Positions 45,601 through 58,100 of a DNA stretch of 64,000 bases are shown here, one piece after another. A program made the position numbers and the translations under genes. Under the pieces are notes generated by a model. It did no database searches. It was given only the letters and a program-made list of their open reading frames with translations, and was not told where the DNA came from. Where the stretch lies: positions 2,148,501 through 2,212,500 of the forward strand of contig JABAKD010000002.1 in NCBI GenBank assembly GCA_012845835.1, written 5' to 3'. The stretch is from Undaria pinnatifida (Eukaryota; Sar; Phaeophyceae; Laminariales; Alariaceae). Every line of letters starts with the position of its first letter. Positions within the stretch are counted from its first letter, which is position 1.

Positions 45601-48600
45601 TTTTTGGAAAACGTGACTGATCGCGATTAATTATTGTTTTTGCCAACCCTAGCTCCCTAGCTATATAGTCTAGTTTCAATGCTCGGAAAGGTTTTAGACC
45701 GAAAACGCCGTTTACAAAATTGTCATCGTGACCCTAGCAGCATCCACGGTACTCATTCACCGATATCTTCGAAGAGGAACACATATTCATAAACGCGCGG
45801 TCGGGGCATTGATCGAGTTCAACCCCGACGTACTTGAAATATTGTTATTTGTGGTATTTTCACTACACGACGACAATTGTCAGAAAACGAACATGTTAAG
45901 AAAACTTACCTCACACCTTTCGAAGTGTGCTTGTCCCCATGAACGTTGGAGCAGTTCTAAGGAACTGCTGTGCGTGCTCAGTTTGTTCGGTTTTCCCTTC
46001 GCTTGGGGTAGCTCCTCATGCTTTTCATTTTTGTCTTGTTCAGGGTTCCCTCGTAGCAGGTAGGTACTTTGTTTTTGTCATTCCTCCCCGCCCCGAATGT
46101 CTACGACAAAGAACTTAGCGTCTCTGACTTGGGAGCCTAATTGTTTTCCCTTTTCTTATTTTGTTTTTCTCAATTGTTACCTAATGTTCTTTTGTTTTGT
46201 CTTTTTCAGTTTCCCTCGCCTATCATAGCTGTCTGTGCGTTCGTTTCCCCTCCCCGTTTTCCAAACTGATACCATAACATGAGCGGCTACAGCGAAAAGG
46301 GCTTTTCTTTTGCCCTGCTGCTTTGTTTTTTCGCGGTTTTACTTCGTTGTTTTGTTGTTGCCCTCACTTTATATGCGTACTTGTACTTGATTGTTTTGCT
46401 TGACCCCCCCCCCAAATCGCCCCCTGCTCAGAACATCTACGACGACGAACTGAGCGGCTACGACGAGGAGGACGACATGGGGATGGGGGTGTCAAACACG
46501 GTCAAGAACAGAAAGCCGGCCAAGCCGAAGCCGGAGGAGGTAAGCGATCTACACCACACCGCATTTGACACAGCAAATTACCCCCGGGTGATAAGTATTT
46601 GGCGTTCTTTTTTTTTCACCACCCGACTGAGCATCATTTACATTATTAATAGGGTGGTATCCAAAGTAGGGTGTCATCCAAAGAAACCACCCCGGTGATA
46701 ACGGACATATTTTTGGTCCAGTTTTTATTCATTTTAATCGTTGGGTGTGGTTTCCTGCGGTCGGGTGGTATATCAAGAGAAGAGTGGTGTGTTACGCCAA
46801 ATGCGGCAGCCCTGTTGAAGCGTCGGACACAAAAAGCTAAATCAACATGGGAAACGCTTGCAAATAACACTGGTACATGCCTCCCCACGGCTTCCTCGAT
46901 AATCTTACAGCCGATACAGTATTTTCACGTTTTTGTTTTGTTCGAGAACGCTGAATCCCTGTTGGGTGAAAATTGAGGCATGTACCGCGGGGGAGAGAAG
47001 ACGAGGTCTATGACCACGGCTTGGTTCAGACAAAAAAGCGACGACTGTAAACCTCCCCGCGACGAGCTGAGCTGGAGAATAAAGTTGATTGCAGTGGGAC
47101 TCCCGCGTTAATGCGGCACCCTTTACTCCCACTGTAGGGTTTTGTAGTGGTTTGGTTAGCCTTATGTTTCTGACCTTCTGACCTTCTGACGTCATGACCT
47201 TGTTACCTTGTTACCGGTTCAGCTCCTCAGGCGTGTCACTATCGGTTGGTGGAGCCATTCCATGGTGGGGGTGAGGCATATTCTAAGAAGTCCCTGGGGT
47301 CCTCATATGAGGAGCTCAATATCTCACCCGATACTGCATGACTTCAAAGGCATTCGTTCGCACAACCCGACCTAGCTTCTATGCCTTAGTGGTCCTAAGA
47401 AAACGTGGTATGCTCGTGAAATTACTTGATCAATGACTAACCGCTAGTTAGTTCCTCACACGAGGAGCTCAATCGAACAGAAACATTATTAGTTCATCCA
47501 ACAACTGCAACCTCTACCACCGTGGGATGACTCGGTACATGACCCTTTCAAGGGCGTGTTTGTTTTTTGGACTAGCGCATGAAAACATTGCTCGGGCGGG
47601 TTCCGCGAACCGACGCGTGTCTTAAAAGTCAAGTTTCGGGCTCTGCTGCGCCGTTGTCGTGGAATGTGTCATGTTTTTTTGTTTCTTCTCTCTCTGGCAA
47701 GGCACCGCACAAACGGTGGAGGTCACTGCTGTTCGTAGATTAACATCAGGGTTTTTGACGGGTCGGATCGCTCCTCGCCGGTCGGATCGTGTCCGGTTGA
47801 CCCGGCCCGCCCCATGGGGTCTGAACACGTCCAGACCCGACCGGACTCGACCCGTCCCGTGAGATTTGCAACACCTCGTGACCCGACTCGACTCGACCCG
47901 CCGGTGTTTGAAGTGTCTCCTGATCCGTGAAACCCCCTGAAGAATATCACCCATTGTCGTTCATAGAGTTTTAGTACTGTACTTCAGTATCACTCATTGT
48001 CGTTCATCAAGTTTTAGTACTGTACTTCGAAGAATGTATTCAAGATGTTGCTGTTGACACTGACGAAGCTTACCAACTTACAACCTTGAGATGAAGTACG
48101 TGGAGTAACTAACATTATGACAATTTGGTGTTGATGTTCACCCTGGCAACGCCCGTCAGGACAAACAAGCGGCCGGTGTATCGCGCAGCTTGCGAAGATG
48201 AGTATCGACCCTAAATTTGTCGATCTCACAGCTGGCGTGTTTAGAAGCTTTTTTTCAGACCTTGAAAAAAAGGTGGAGGGGGAGAGGGTCTCGGGGAAGG
48301 AGTTATGTTCGTCGTCACTGCCCCTGCGAGTCTGCGTACAGCGGGTAGCCCATGTTACGGGACCCCACGATAAGGAAGTAGAGTGCGGTGTTGTACAGGA
48401 CATCAAATTCCTGCACACCGCGTTTTCCCGCTTGATGGGACAAGGTCACTTAAAGTGGACGCAGGCAGCACTCATTATGGAACCTCAGGTCCCTCAACAC
48501 GAGCCAGTAGACTGCCTCCCGTTGCAAAACGCCACACCAATTGCTATAAAGCTGATTATATGCTCCTAAAGTGCCGGGTGTGCCCAATCTGACATGGGAC

Positions 48601-51600
48601 GCCTGTACATGAAGGCTCCGCCCGGGCGCGATGTGGTCACCTTAAAGGGGGCCACCTACGGTACCTGTCGATGGTCGACCAGGTAGGGGAGGCAGGTACT
48701 CCAGGCGGACACAGAAAAAGATAACATGGAGTCATACTCCTCTAGGAACGTTTAATAAGATAATGACAAATCGGAGGGTTGTAATTTGTGTCCGAATCCA
48801 GAGAAAATGACGGGATTTTTCCACTTCTGTAAAGTTGGTTTTGGTAACCCCCCCCCCCCCCCCCCCCCATTCCTGTCTGGCCCCTTACAAAAATGCGTGA
48901 CTTGGTAATTTGCTTTTTTTTAGTGCTCCCCTGGGTACCAACATTTTTTTTTTCTCCGAGCAGTGTAAAAGTGTTAATTGATTATGGCGTATTGAGCGAT
49001 GAAAACCAGCAACAAAGATTCTTAACGCCTTAATAACTGGAACCCCTTTTGGGGAACAATTTTACTTGAAGTTAGCATCGGGAGCAGTCGCCCGAGTGGC
49101 CGTGGGCCGTTCAGTAACAGACTCTGAAGCTGCTCCCTCTGTTTTAGTCGTAGTCTCCCCCCGCCACCCTCCGTGTAACTTGCCGAACGCCCCCCGGCGC
49201 TTTGCGCTTGGTGCATGCGATGTCTGGCTGGTCGGTGAAAACCCAACATCCTCCAGGCCTACGCCCTAGGTGTGCGAGGGTCCGTGGCCATACGACTTGG
49301 GGTATGCATGAAATGAGCGTACGGACATGAGGATACCCCGCCACCACCCCGACCACCTCTACCCCTTCCCTCCTTTGTCGCTTCCGCGGCCCGATTCCAG
49401 ATGTATGGGTCGGAGGAGCGGGAAAATGTAATATTGGAGCTAGCAACCGCAGCCCAGGAGGTGGCGGATTCGTTATTGCCGGAGGACGAGTTTGACAAAT
49501 ACAAAAGAACGGAGCCGGTGGCGCCCGAAGATCCCGACGACCTAGGAATGTGAGACACCCCCCCCCTTCCCCCCCCCCCCCCCCCGCCCTGTTCCTCCCG
49601 AAAAGAAACAAAGGGCCGTCTCCGGTACAATACCGCGTCAGGAAAGCCCCCCCCCCCCTCCCCCCCCCCCGAGGGTTGACTCCCCAACTCTCCCTCCGTC
49701 GACGTTCTCCGTCCCGCTGTTGCAGGGATGCGACGCTTTGTGCTTCAACTCACTACGGCCATGCATGATACGATGGTCACGCAACACCCCCGAGCCCCAA
49801 ATCTTAGCCATCCATCCCCCTGTCTTAATCCCGTCTCTGCTCGTAGCTGTAGGTGGTGTCCGCCTTTTCGTCGCCAAAAAGACGAAGAAGCGTCTCCGGC
49901 ACCTCCCGTGTCTCCCCCACCCCATCCTTTTCATTCGGCGCTCGTTTCTTGAAAAAATCATCGTTCGCCACTCCTTCCTCTCCGGTCTTTCGCGCCTGGT
50001 GGTACCCATGTGTTTTCACGAAATTAGCGAGGAGATGCAGGCAACCCCTCCCCCCACTCCTCCTCTTCGCAAGATCGTTAAGCGTTCCATCCTTCACCAC
50101 TAACTCCTCTCCACTCGTCGCGCCCGGTTGTATTCGCTCCTTCGTCACGCATAACCAAGGGGCGAGTCCGATACCAGGACGCCCCTGTAATATCAAGCAA
50201 TTATTGATACTGTTCGAAATGTACCCCACAGCATTGGAGTGGGCAACAACCCCCCCCCCTATCCACCACTCTGCTAATGTTACGCTCCGTGGGATATTTC
50301 GTGGTCAAAACAATGAAGAAAGGGGCGTCCCCGGCACAATAACGCCTGGCCATATTATCCCCCCCCCTCCCCCCCCCCCCCTGAAGTCGGCCATGAGTGG
50401 TTCTTGGTAGGATGCATGTCACTGTTCATGCGACGCGATGCGCACCTCACGGTGCTTCGCACTTGGTGGACGCGATGTCTGCGTCGTAGGTGAAAGCCCT
50501 CCGTGCTCCGTCCTGGCGTAGTAGGGGATGCGAGGGTCTGTGGCCATACGACTACGGCTACGGCTACGCATGAAATGAGTACACCCCCCTCCCCGACCCC
50601 CCCCCCCCGCCTCCCTCCCCCCACCCTCTCCCCCCCCGCCGCCCCCCCTACCCCTCCTTCGCCCTCCCATCTCATCCCTCCCTCCCTCCCTCCCTCCTCC
50701 CTATTGCTGTCCTAAGCTTGAGACGTATCATCTTACCCCTGCGCGCCATCTACCGCTCCGCACGGTATCCGCCTTCTCATCCCCACGCCTGCTCGCAAGG
50801 AATGCGTGGTCAATAGTCAACTAACTAAGGCATACCCCCCCCCCTCCGCCCCCCCCACCGCCCCGCACGGTGGTATCATCGCTTCATCACGCAAAACTTC
50901 TAAAGGGGTGTCTCCGGCACAATAACGCCTGCAAAAGTAAGAGAAAACTTGGGGAACGTTGGCGACATGACGGACAAGGCCATTGCGGCCATGCAGGGGG
51001 CCGAACAGATTTTTGAGATGGAGAGGATGGCAGCGAAGGACATGCAAAGGGGGAAGATGGAGGACAGGGGGCTGTCGGCAGAGCAGATCGCCGCGTACAT
51101 GGGTGAGAAACACCTCCTCTGACCCGGGCTGTGAATTGGCTTTGATTGCACGTCTGTTTATTGTCTGCTGCGCACTACTAATATTTGCTTCAGTCAGTTG
51201 TGTGTACGCTTCGAAGTATTAAATTGCATCTGGTATGAACTGCGCGTGAGGAGTTTCGACTCCTGAGATTATGGAACCTGTCTCGTGATCACGGACTCCA
51301 TCGTGGTGGTTGAGTTAATGTGAGAACAGTTACTGCAACAATGCACAAAATATGGTGTACTATACCAGCGCAGGCGGTGCGAAGCAGGTGAAGCCCTTGG
51401 ATGCCCCACAGGACTTACTGGGTTTAGTGGATGGATGGAAGGCCACAGTCATCTGTTGATATGTGGCTTTATTATTATTTGATGTGTGACTATATCGTTT
51501 ATGTGCTATATCGTTTATGTGGGGCTTTACATGGATCTCTATACTGCCAGGTAGGGTTATTTACTATTATTTCTGCCGCTTTACCTGTATTCCAAGACAT

Positions 51601-52134
51601 TTTTGATTCGGACAACCGTAATTTATTTCATCACTGTGTATTCATGGGGTCCCATCAAATCGGAACGTAACCCGGTCTTTTTTTTGTCGCACCCGGGGAT
51701 GATCCTGCCGTGTCCCCGGGGTCGAAGGCCAAGCATGTTGATGCTTTCGTGGTTGCACGGTTCCACGCACTTCTCCTAGGTGGACACTGCCGCATTTCTC
51801 ACTTCTTTTTTTTCGGTCGCTAAGCTGGTACCCCAACAAATATTAGAATAGAATGATTAGCCCGCAGTCGTCGTGTTTTTAATCGCCTACCATGGGTCCT
51901 AACACGGTTTGACCCGACCGTCGACGCCATTATGTTGTATCGCCACAGGGGATCCCACCGGCGCCCCTCAATCGAAGGCCGAGCAGGCCGCCGCGAGAAC
52001 CTTGCAGGCCTACCAGAAGGCCGCTTTCGAGGACTCGAACGCGTGGAGGGCGGAAGATGCTCTCCTCCAGGTGGCGCCGTCGAGCCAACTGGTCAAGAGG
52101 GACGAGAAGGGGGATCCTTACGCGGACCGGTCAG

Positions 52135-52166
<32 letters not shown>

Positions 52167-55100
52167 GGTGGTGGTGGTGGTGGTGGCGGTGGTGGTGGTG
52201 GTGGTGGTGGTGGTGGTGATGTTGGTGTTGGTGGTGTTGGTGTTGGTGGTGTTGGTGATGTTGGTGTTGGCGGTGGTTTTGGTGGTGTTGGTGGTGGTGT
52301 TGGTGTTGGTGTTGGTGTTGGTGTTGGTGTTGGTGTTGATGTTGGTGTTCGTGTTGTTGTGGTTGTTGTTCGTGTTGTTATTGTTGTTGTTGGTGCTCTT
52401 ATCCTATCATAGGGGTAATTTTTGAGTAGTTGGAGGTTGTGTATTGATTCGTTTTCAGGGTTTAATGGTGGTTTTATGAAATATAGATACAATTAAGGAC
52501 ACGTAAAAAAACGCCATGCTTCCAAATTTCCTTAGGCTGTCGGTTGACCTAGAACACGCTTTTTGTGACGCATGGCCTAAGCTGTTTTCGAAACGTCCCC
52601 GAAAAGCCCAGCGTATGTGTTCAGCTGTTAAAAACGTCACCGAACAGCCCGATACTGTCAGCAGCCAGCAACGGGCAGGCTGTACGCCAGGCAGCTGCGC
52701 CTTTCGCGTGTATGGTACGCCTGTGTGCATGCGTGTCGCTGACGCCGCTGCTGCTGCTGGCGTAATTATCTCTGTTGCTACTATGCGAGTATCGCCACGT
52801 TGCTCTGCTGCTGCTGCTGCTGCCGTTGCCGTTGTGGTGCTACTGAAAACTGCTGGTGTTGTTTATGTTTTATTGCGGCGATCTTTTCTCTGGTGGTGCT
52901 GCTACAATCACAACAACAGCATACAACACTCGCCTCTGTTTGTAATGTTGGACGATCGTGTACCCTTCCGCGGGCATGTGTGTACTTGTTGTCCCAGCTG
53001 CGGCTACTGCTGTGCTGTTGTCTTCTTCTGTAATGTTTCTGCTTCCCTGCAGCTGTTGTTGTTGCTGCTGCTGCTGCTGCGACGCTGCTTGTGCTGCTGG
53101 ATCGTTGCCTTTATTGCTACTACCGCCATCCATCCGCTCTGTTGCAGCATGCTATAGGCGCTACTCATGTTCTGGCTTCCGCCATTGATGCACCTCGTCG
53201 TATGTGTGCCCATAAAACTCGTGGTCTATCCATCGTTCACTGTAAATAGGCATTGTCGTGCATACTGCCAACAGCACCAATAGCTTGAAAAAATAATTAT
53301 CGACCAGTCAACTGGTCTAACTCACAGATGACGTGTCAGAAATAGTGCTGCAGAATTCGCACTCCTGTGTATCATACCGGCACACATTGCGTTCCTTCCT
53401 GGCCTTTTTTTTGTCTTGTTAGTGTAACCTTGCGTCGCCTGCTCTGCTTCTCCCGGACGCACGATTACCATCTACACGCCGAAGGGATATATTGTACCTG
53501 GTAATAATTTTATGTAGGTAGGACTTAATTTATTTAACTGAGGTTGTGCCGTGAACCAGTTTCGAAAGTTTTGTATGGCTTAATATTTTAGATATACAAA
53601 CTTAGGACTTTTTGAAACAAAGATATGATTTCGTGGAGAGTGGCCCGCTGCGACTAGCCCGGTTACTCGCCCGACAGCTGCTTATTTTTTCTTTGTTGAT
53701 TTTCAGAGTTCTTGTATGTATGTTTTGGTGCCAAGTGCGAGTCGCTACGATTGTCTTACAGCAGTATTGGCTACCTGGTAGCTTCCAGAGCTCGCTCTAG
53801 GTCCCGCGTTCACATCTGTTTACGACCTCGTACAGTAGTCACCCCAACTACTGCTGCTGCTGAGGTCTGATCGCCCTCCACCCTGGGCCTGTCTCTGGCC
53901 ACCACCAAGACAGGACGCGGCTAGGCCCTCAACTGCTGCTTGTGGTGGTTGGTTGGAACGCCCGGACTAATGCGTTATTTTGCGTTTGTTGTGGTTTGTT
54001 CTTTTTTTGATTGGCGCACCGAGTCCGGGCGTACCAGGTACGGTATATTGTTGTACCATATTATTCGACACCTCGTTGTTGTTAGCTACTATCAATGTCT
54101 GCACTTTCTCACTAGGCTACACTAGGTGTATGCTGCTGCTCTTTGCTGCTCTGCAACTATACTGCGCATGTGCTGGATGTCGGAGCCACGAAGCCATATT
54201 TGTTTTGTCAACAACCCACGTTTCCAGTTGACAGCAGACCAGAAAAAAGATATGCCCGTTCCTTGCACCTCGCACCACGTCAGTAAGCAGGCAGACTAAA
54301 TAGCCGACACCTGGTCGGCAAGCAACGCCGCACGCATGCATGGTGCAGCTGTACAGCGCTTTTACCTTCTGCTGCCGCTACCTGGGGGGGACGTAGTATT
54401 ATTGGAAACGAAATCAAGCGTTTCATGCGCGCTGCCTTTGCTGGGTGGCTTTCGCTGCCGCCGCCGCTGCTGCTGTTTCTGCTGTCGTTTATACCCAATC
54501 CACATTAGTTCAGTTTTTGGGCTTTTCTGTAGCTTTCGCTTTGGTGATACCATTTCCGATAATGTTGATCTTCTTGCTAATCTGCCACGGCTGAGCTGCT
54601 ACTGCTGCTGCTGCTGCTGCTGCAAGTACTGCTACTGCTGCCGTCACTGCTGATACTGCTGCCGTTATTACATACCCACTGCCTCCCGAATATCTGTTGC
54701 TGTTATGCTCACCCCCCCCCGCCCTCCTCCCTTTCCTCCTCCTCTCTTTCCTCCTCCTCCCTTTCCTCCTCCTCCATTTCCTCCTCCTCCCTTTCCTCCT
54801 CCTCCCTTTCCTTCTCCTCCCTTTCCTCCTCCTCCCTTTCTTCCTCCTCCCTTTCCTCCTCCTCCCTTTCCTCCTCCTCCCCCTCCTCCTCCCCCTCTTC
54901 CTCCCCCTCCCCCCCCATTTCCCCGTCTCAACTCACTCTCTCGCTGTATTTCTTTCTTTTATCTCTCTCTTGCCCCCCCCCACTATTTTTTTTCCTTTTC
55001 CTGGTCAGGTTTGTTTACGTGGACGAATACACGTGTATCGGGTGCACTCACTGTAGCCACACCGCCCCGAGCACTTTCTTCATGGAGAACGAACACGGCA

Positions 55101-58100
55101 GGGCTAGAGTATACCAACAGGGAAGGGACACCGAGGAGGCGGTGAGTAACGAATCGCCCCTCTGCTGTGCAAGGTTAATGTATACCAGGTACACAGCTAA
55201 CGAACGCGAGTCTTTTAGTTTGGACGGCAATAAAACATGACCAGGAGTCGCCATTCGAGGAACAGGCGAAGAGGTCGATCTTCACTGTGACGTAATTTTT
55301 GTGTTCGCGGACTGGAGACCCTTTTGGGCTGCCTGGGGCGCCCGCAAACAACCAAAGCACACGAGTTGATGGTTACAAACCAAACAGACGGGAAGCCGTA
55401 ATAAGCGAGGGTGCCCCCCACCTTGTGGCAAGGTGGGAGGTCCCCCTCACCTTGTGGCAAGGTGGGAGGTCCCCCAGACCTGGCACGTGGAGTAAACCCC
55501 CCACCTTGTAACAAGGGGGATTCCAAGGGCAGAGTTCCCCAACTTTGTGGCAGCTAGGGGGGGGGGAGGAGGGGGGTCCCATTTCCTGGCAAAAGGGGAA
55601 GGGTCCCCCGCTTGGTGGAAAAGGGGGGAGAGTCCGCCTTCTTGTGGCAACGGGAAGGGACCTCGCCAGCCTGTGGCAAGGATGGGGAAGTCCCCTCCAT
55701 GTGGCAATGGGTGGGAACCCCTCACGTGGTAGCGAGGAGGGGTCCCCCGCCTTGTGACAGGGGACCCCCCCCCCCTCCCTGCCACGAAATGGGGGTCTCC
55801 CGCCCGTTGCTACGGGGGGGAATTCGTCCCGTTGCTACAACGTGGGGGACCCCCCCCCCCCCTGTGCCACGACGTGAGACGACCCACCCTGCTGCTACGA
55901 AGTACGGGACCCCCGCCCCCCCCACAAAGCTGGGCACACCCCCCCCCCTTGACAAAGGTGGGGTATTCCTCCCTTGCTATGTCGCCCCCTCGCCCCCTCC
56001 CCCCCTCCTGACATATGGTGGGGCGCTCCATCCTTCTATTGAGAGGGGTTCCCAACACGTTGTGGATGTATGTGAGGTGGGACCATGTGGGGTATGCGGA
56101 AGGGAGGGACCTTATATTTGCTGCATAGCCGACAGGACGCGGCGATTCTAATGTTATTCCTAGGAATAACCGGGGTACGGCGGCGTCTTGTGGATTTGTT
56201 GATGTGTGCCCGTCTGTCTGAGCATGTGTTGTTCTCACATGAGCCATGGCCATACTCCAGTCCTTGCTTACAAGTCAGGCCCCAAGAACGCTGGTGTGGA
56301 ACAACAACAACGACAACAACCGCAACCACAACCGCAACCACAACCGCAACCGTAACCGTAAACGTTACCCCACCCCTACCCCCTCCCCTCCCCCCACACA
56401 CACACCCGCAACCACCCCCACCCCCACCCCCGCACCCCACCCCCACCCCCACCCCCGCCCCGCACCCCACCCCCCACCGCTCCCCCACCCCCACCCCCAC
56501 CACCCCACCCCACCCACACCCACACCCACACATCGTGTGCCCCAGAAAAGAAATACAAACCAACCATGTGCGCAAGGTACTTTTCAAGTAGACGTGTCTG
56601 TCGGGCAATTCTACGCTACACAAAATACCAGCGTCGTGTGTGTCTGTGTTTGTGGGTGCACGTGTTCCTGATGCGCCGTGCCCCTGGTCCACCCTGCTCG
56701 GCTACCGCTCGCCCCCCCAACAGGTTCGCGACGCCATCCTGACGTGTCCGGTGGACTGCATCCACTACGTTGATTGGCCGGAGCTGACTCGACTCGAGGC
56801 TGAGAGGGAAGGCCTTGAGATCAATTTTAAGGCCAGGCTCGTCGGGAACAACCACGACAGCGCCACCAATGGCCAGCAGGTGATCTCATCGGGTCTGGTG
56901 TAACCTTTCACTGCTGCGTTCCCCCCACCCTGTTTCATTATTACACTATTTAATAGTAAGAAGCAGGTTGTCCCCGAAGACGTTGGTGTACGGTTTTAAC
57001 CCCTTTAGACCCCCAAAATCCCTCCCTATACCAACTTGAAGTCAATTTGTAAAAATAAAAGGGTTTCCAGCAGTGAAGGCGTTAAAGGGGCATCTCTGGT
57101 CTGATCATGCTCCGATCATGATCTGAGCATGATCTGATGATCTGAGCACGATCTGATCTGGTCTGACCTGGTGTGGTCTGGTCTGGCCTGGTTTGATTTG
57201 GTCTGGTCTTGCCTGATTTGGTCTGGTTTTGTCTGGGTCTGGTCTGATGTGGTTTGGTTTGGTCTGGTCTGGTCTGGTCTGGTCTGGTTTGGTCTGGTCT
57301 GGTCTGGTCTGGTCTGGTCTGGTCTGGTCTGGTCTGGTCTGGTCTGGTCTGGTCTGGTCTGGTCTGGTCTGGTCTGGTCTGGTCTGGTCTGGTCTGGTCT
57401 GGTCTGGTCTGGTCTGGTCTGGTCTGGTCTGGTCTGGTCTGGTCTGGTCTGGTCTGGTCTGGTCTGGTCTGGTCTGGTCCGGTCGGGTCTGGTCTGGTCT
57501 GGTTTGGTCTGATCTGATGTTGTTTTGTCTGGTCTTTTCTGAGTTTTTCCGATACGATCAACTAAGTGGGTTGGTTGGTTGGTTGGTCTATAAAGCACAT
57601 AACGCACGGCGGGGAGCTGGATGTGTGTGGGAGTGCGACTGTCGACGGTCCTGCCTATAGATCTGCCTGCGCTTGGTTTTGGCCTATTCCTGCGCCCGTA
57701 TGCTTAGTATATAAGCATGCTTTTTATTTTGCTGCAGTTCCTTTGGTTTAGAGGTGATTGCTGTCGATTGTGTGGGACCGCACCGTAGCATCCGACTTTA
57801 GCAACGTCAGCCGACTACGCGTTGGAGCCTGTTTTTTTATTGAACGGCGGGGTCGAAGCTTTCCACGATTTTTCATACAGGTGCTTCATCAGCGGAGCTT
57901 TCGCCCGTGTCTACCTGCAGATACATTTCCTCTGGACCACTGGGCGCAGCAATGTCTTGGATGCCGCACATTTTCACTTTTCGGCGTTGGGCCATTTTCA
58001 TGGTACATTTGTTTCCGCCTAGGGTTGTGTTTTTCTGTTTAGGTGCCGCAACCAAAATGCACTCACAGTTTTTGTAGGACGTCACAAGTGCAGTTTAGTA

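Larger units (their letters stand above)
39625..46431 (+). other. Intron 1 (6.8 kb)
   Basis: Begins GTGAGATAA and ends CCCCTGCTCAG. It holds a short hairpin (40209-40290), a retrotransposon-tail-like (AAC)n (40815-40893), a 28-base A run (42312-42339), a copy of dispersed repeat 2 (about 42600-42815), a variant of it (43575-43690) and a foldback element (43692-45364). No further exon of the gene is needed for phase. Confidence 0.75.
46540..49400 (+). other. Intron 2 (2.9 kb)
   Basis: Holds a (CCCGACTCGA)-like degenerate array (about 47770-47910), a reverse variant of dispersed repeat 2 (about 48120-48235), a 21-base C run (48848-48868) and part of dispersed repeat 4 (about 49150-49330). Nothing coding is recognised. 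Confidence 0.7.
52130..55008 (+). other. Intron 5 (2.9 kb)
   Basis: Begins directly with a GTT/GGT microsatellite (52136-52400). CTG-rich tracts follow (52745-53100 and 54595-54665). A polypyrimidine minisatellite (54715-54925) lies just before the 3' splice site. A 213-codon frame at 52516-53157 is a product of CTG repeats and is not called. Confidence 0.75.
55142..56723 (+). other. Intron 6 (1.6 kb)
   Basis: Composed mostly of a hairpin-bearing degenerate minisatellite (55385-55990) and a CAACCG/CCCCCA array (56290-56535). No gene; the many frames seen are repeat translations. Confidence 0.8.

Noticed and set aside
51905-52412. 167-codon frame across exon 5
   Set aside because: Exon 5 is real, but the frame continues past the donor into poly-Gly and poly-Val from the microsatellite.
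52516-53157. 213-codon plus-strand frame with ATG
   Set aside because: Made of CTG-repeat translations (Ala, Val, Leu, Cys runs) inside intron 5; no domain.
57082-57660. Frames of 87-163 codons on both strands
   Set aside because: Products of the stop-free GGTCT array, not protein-like.
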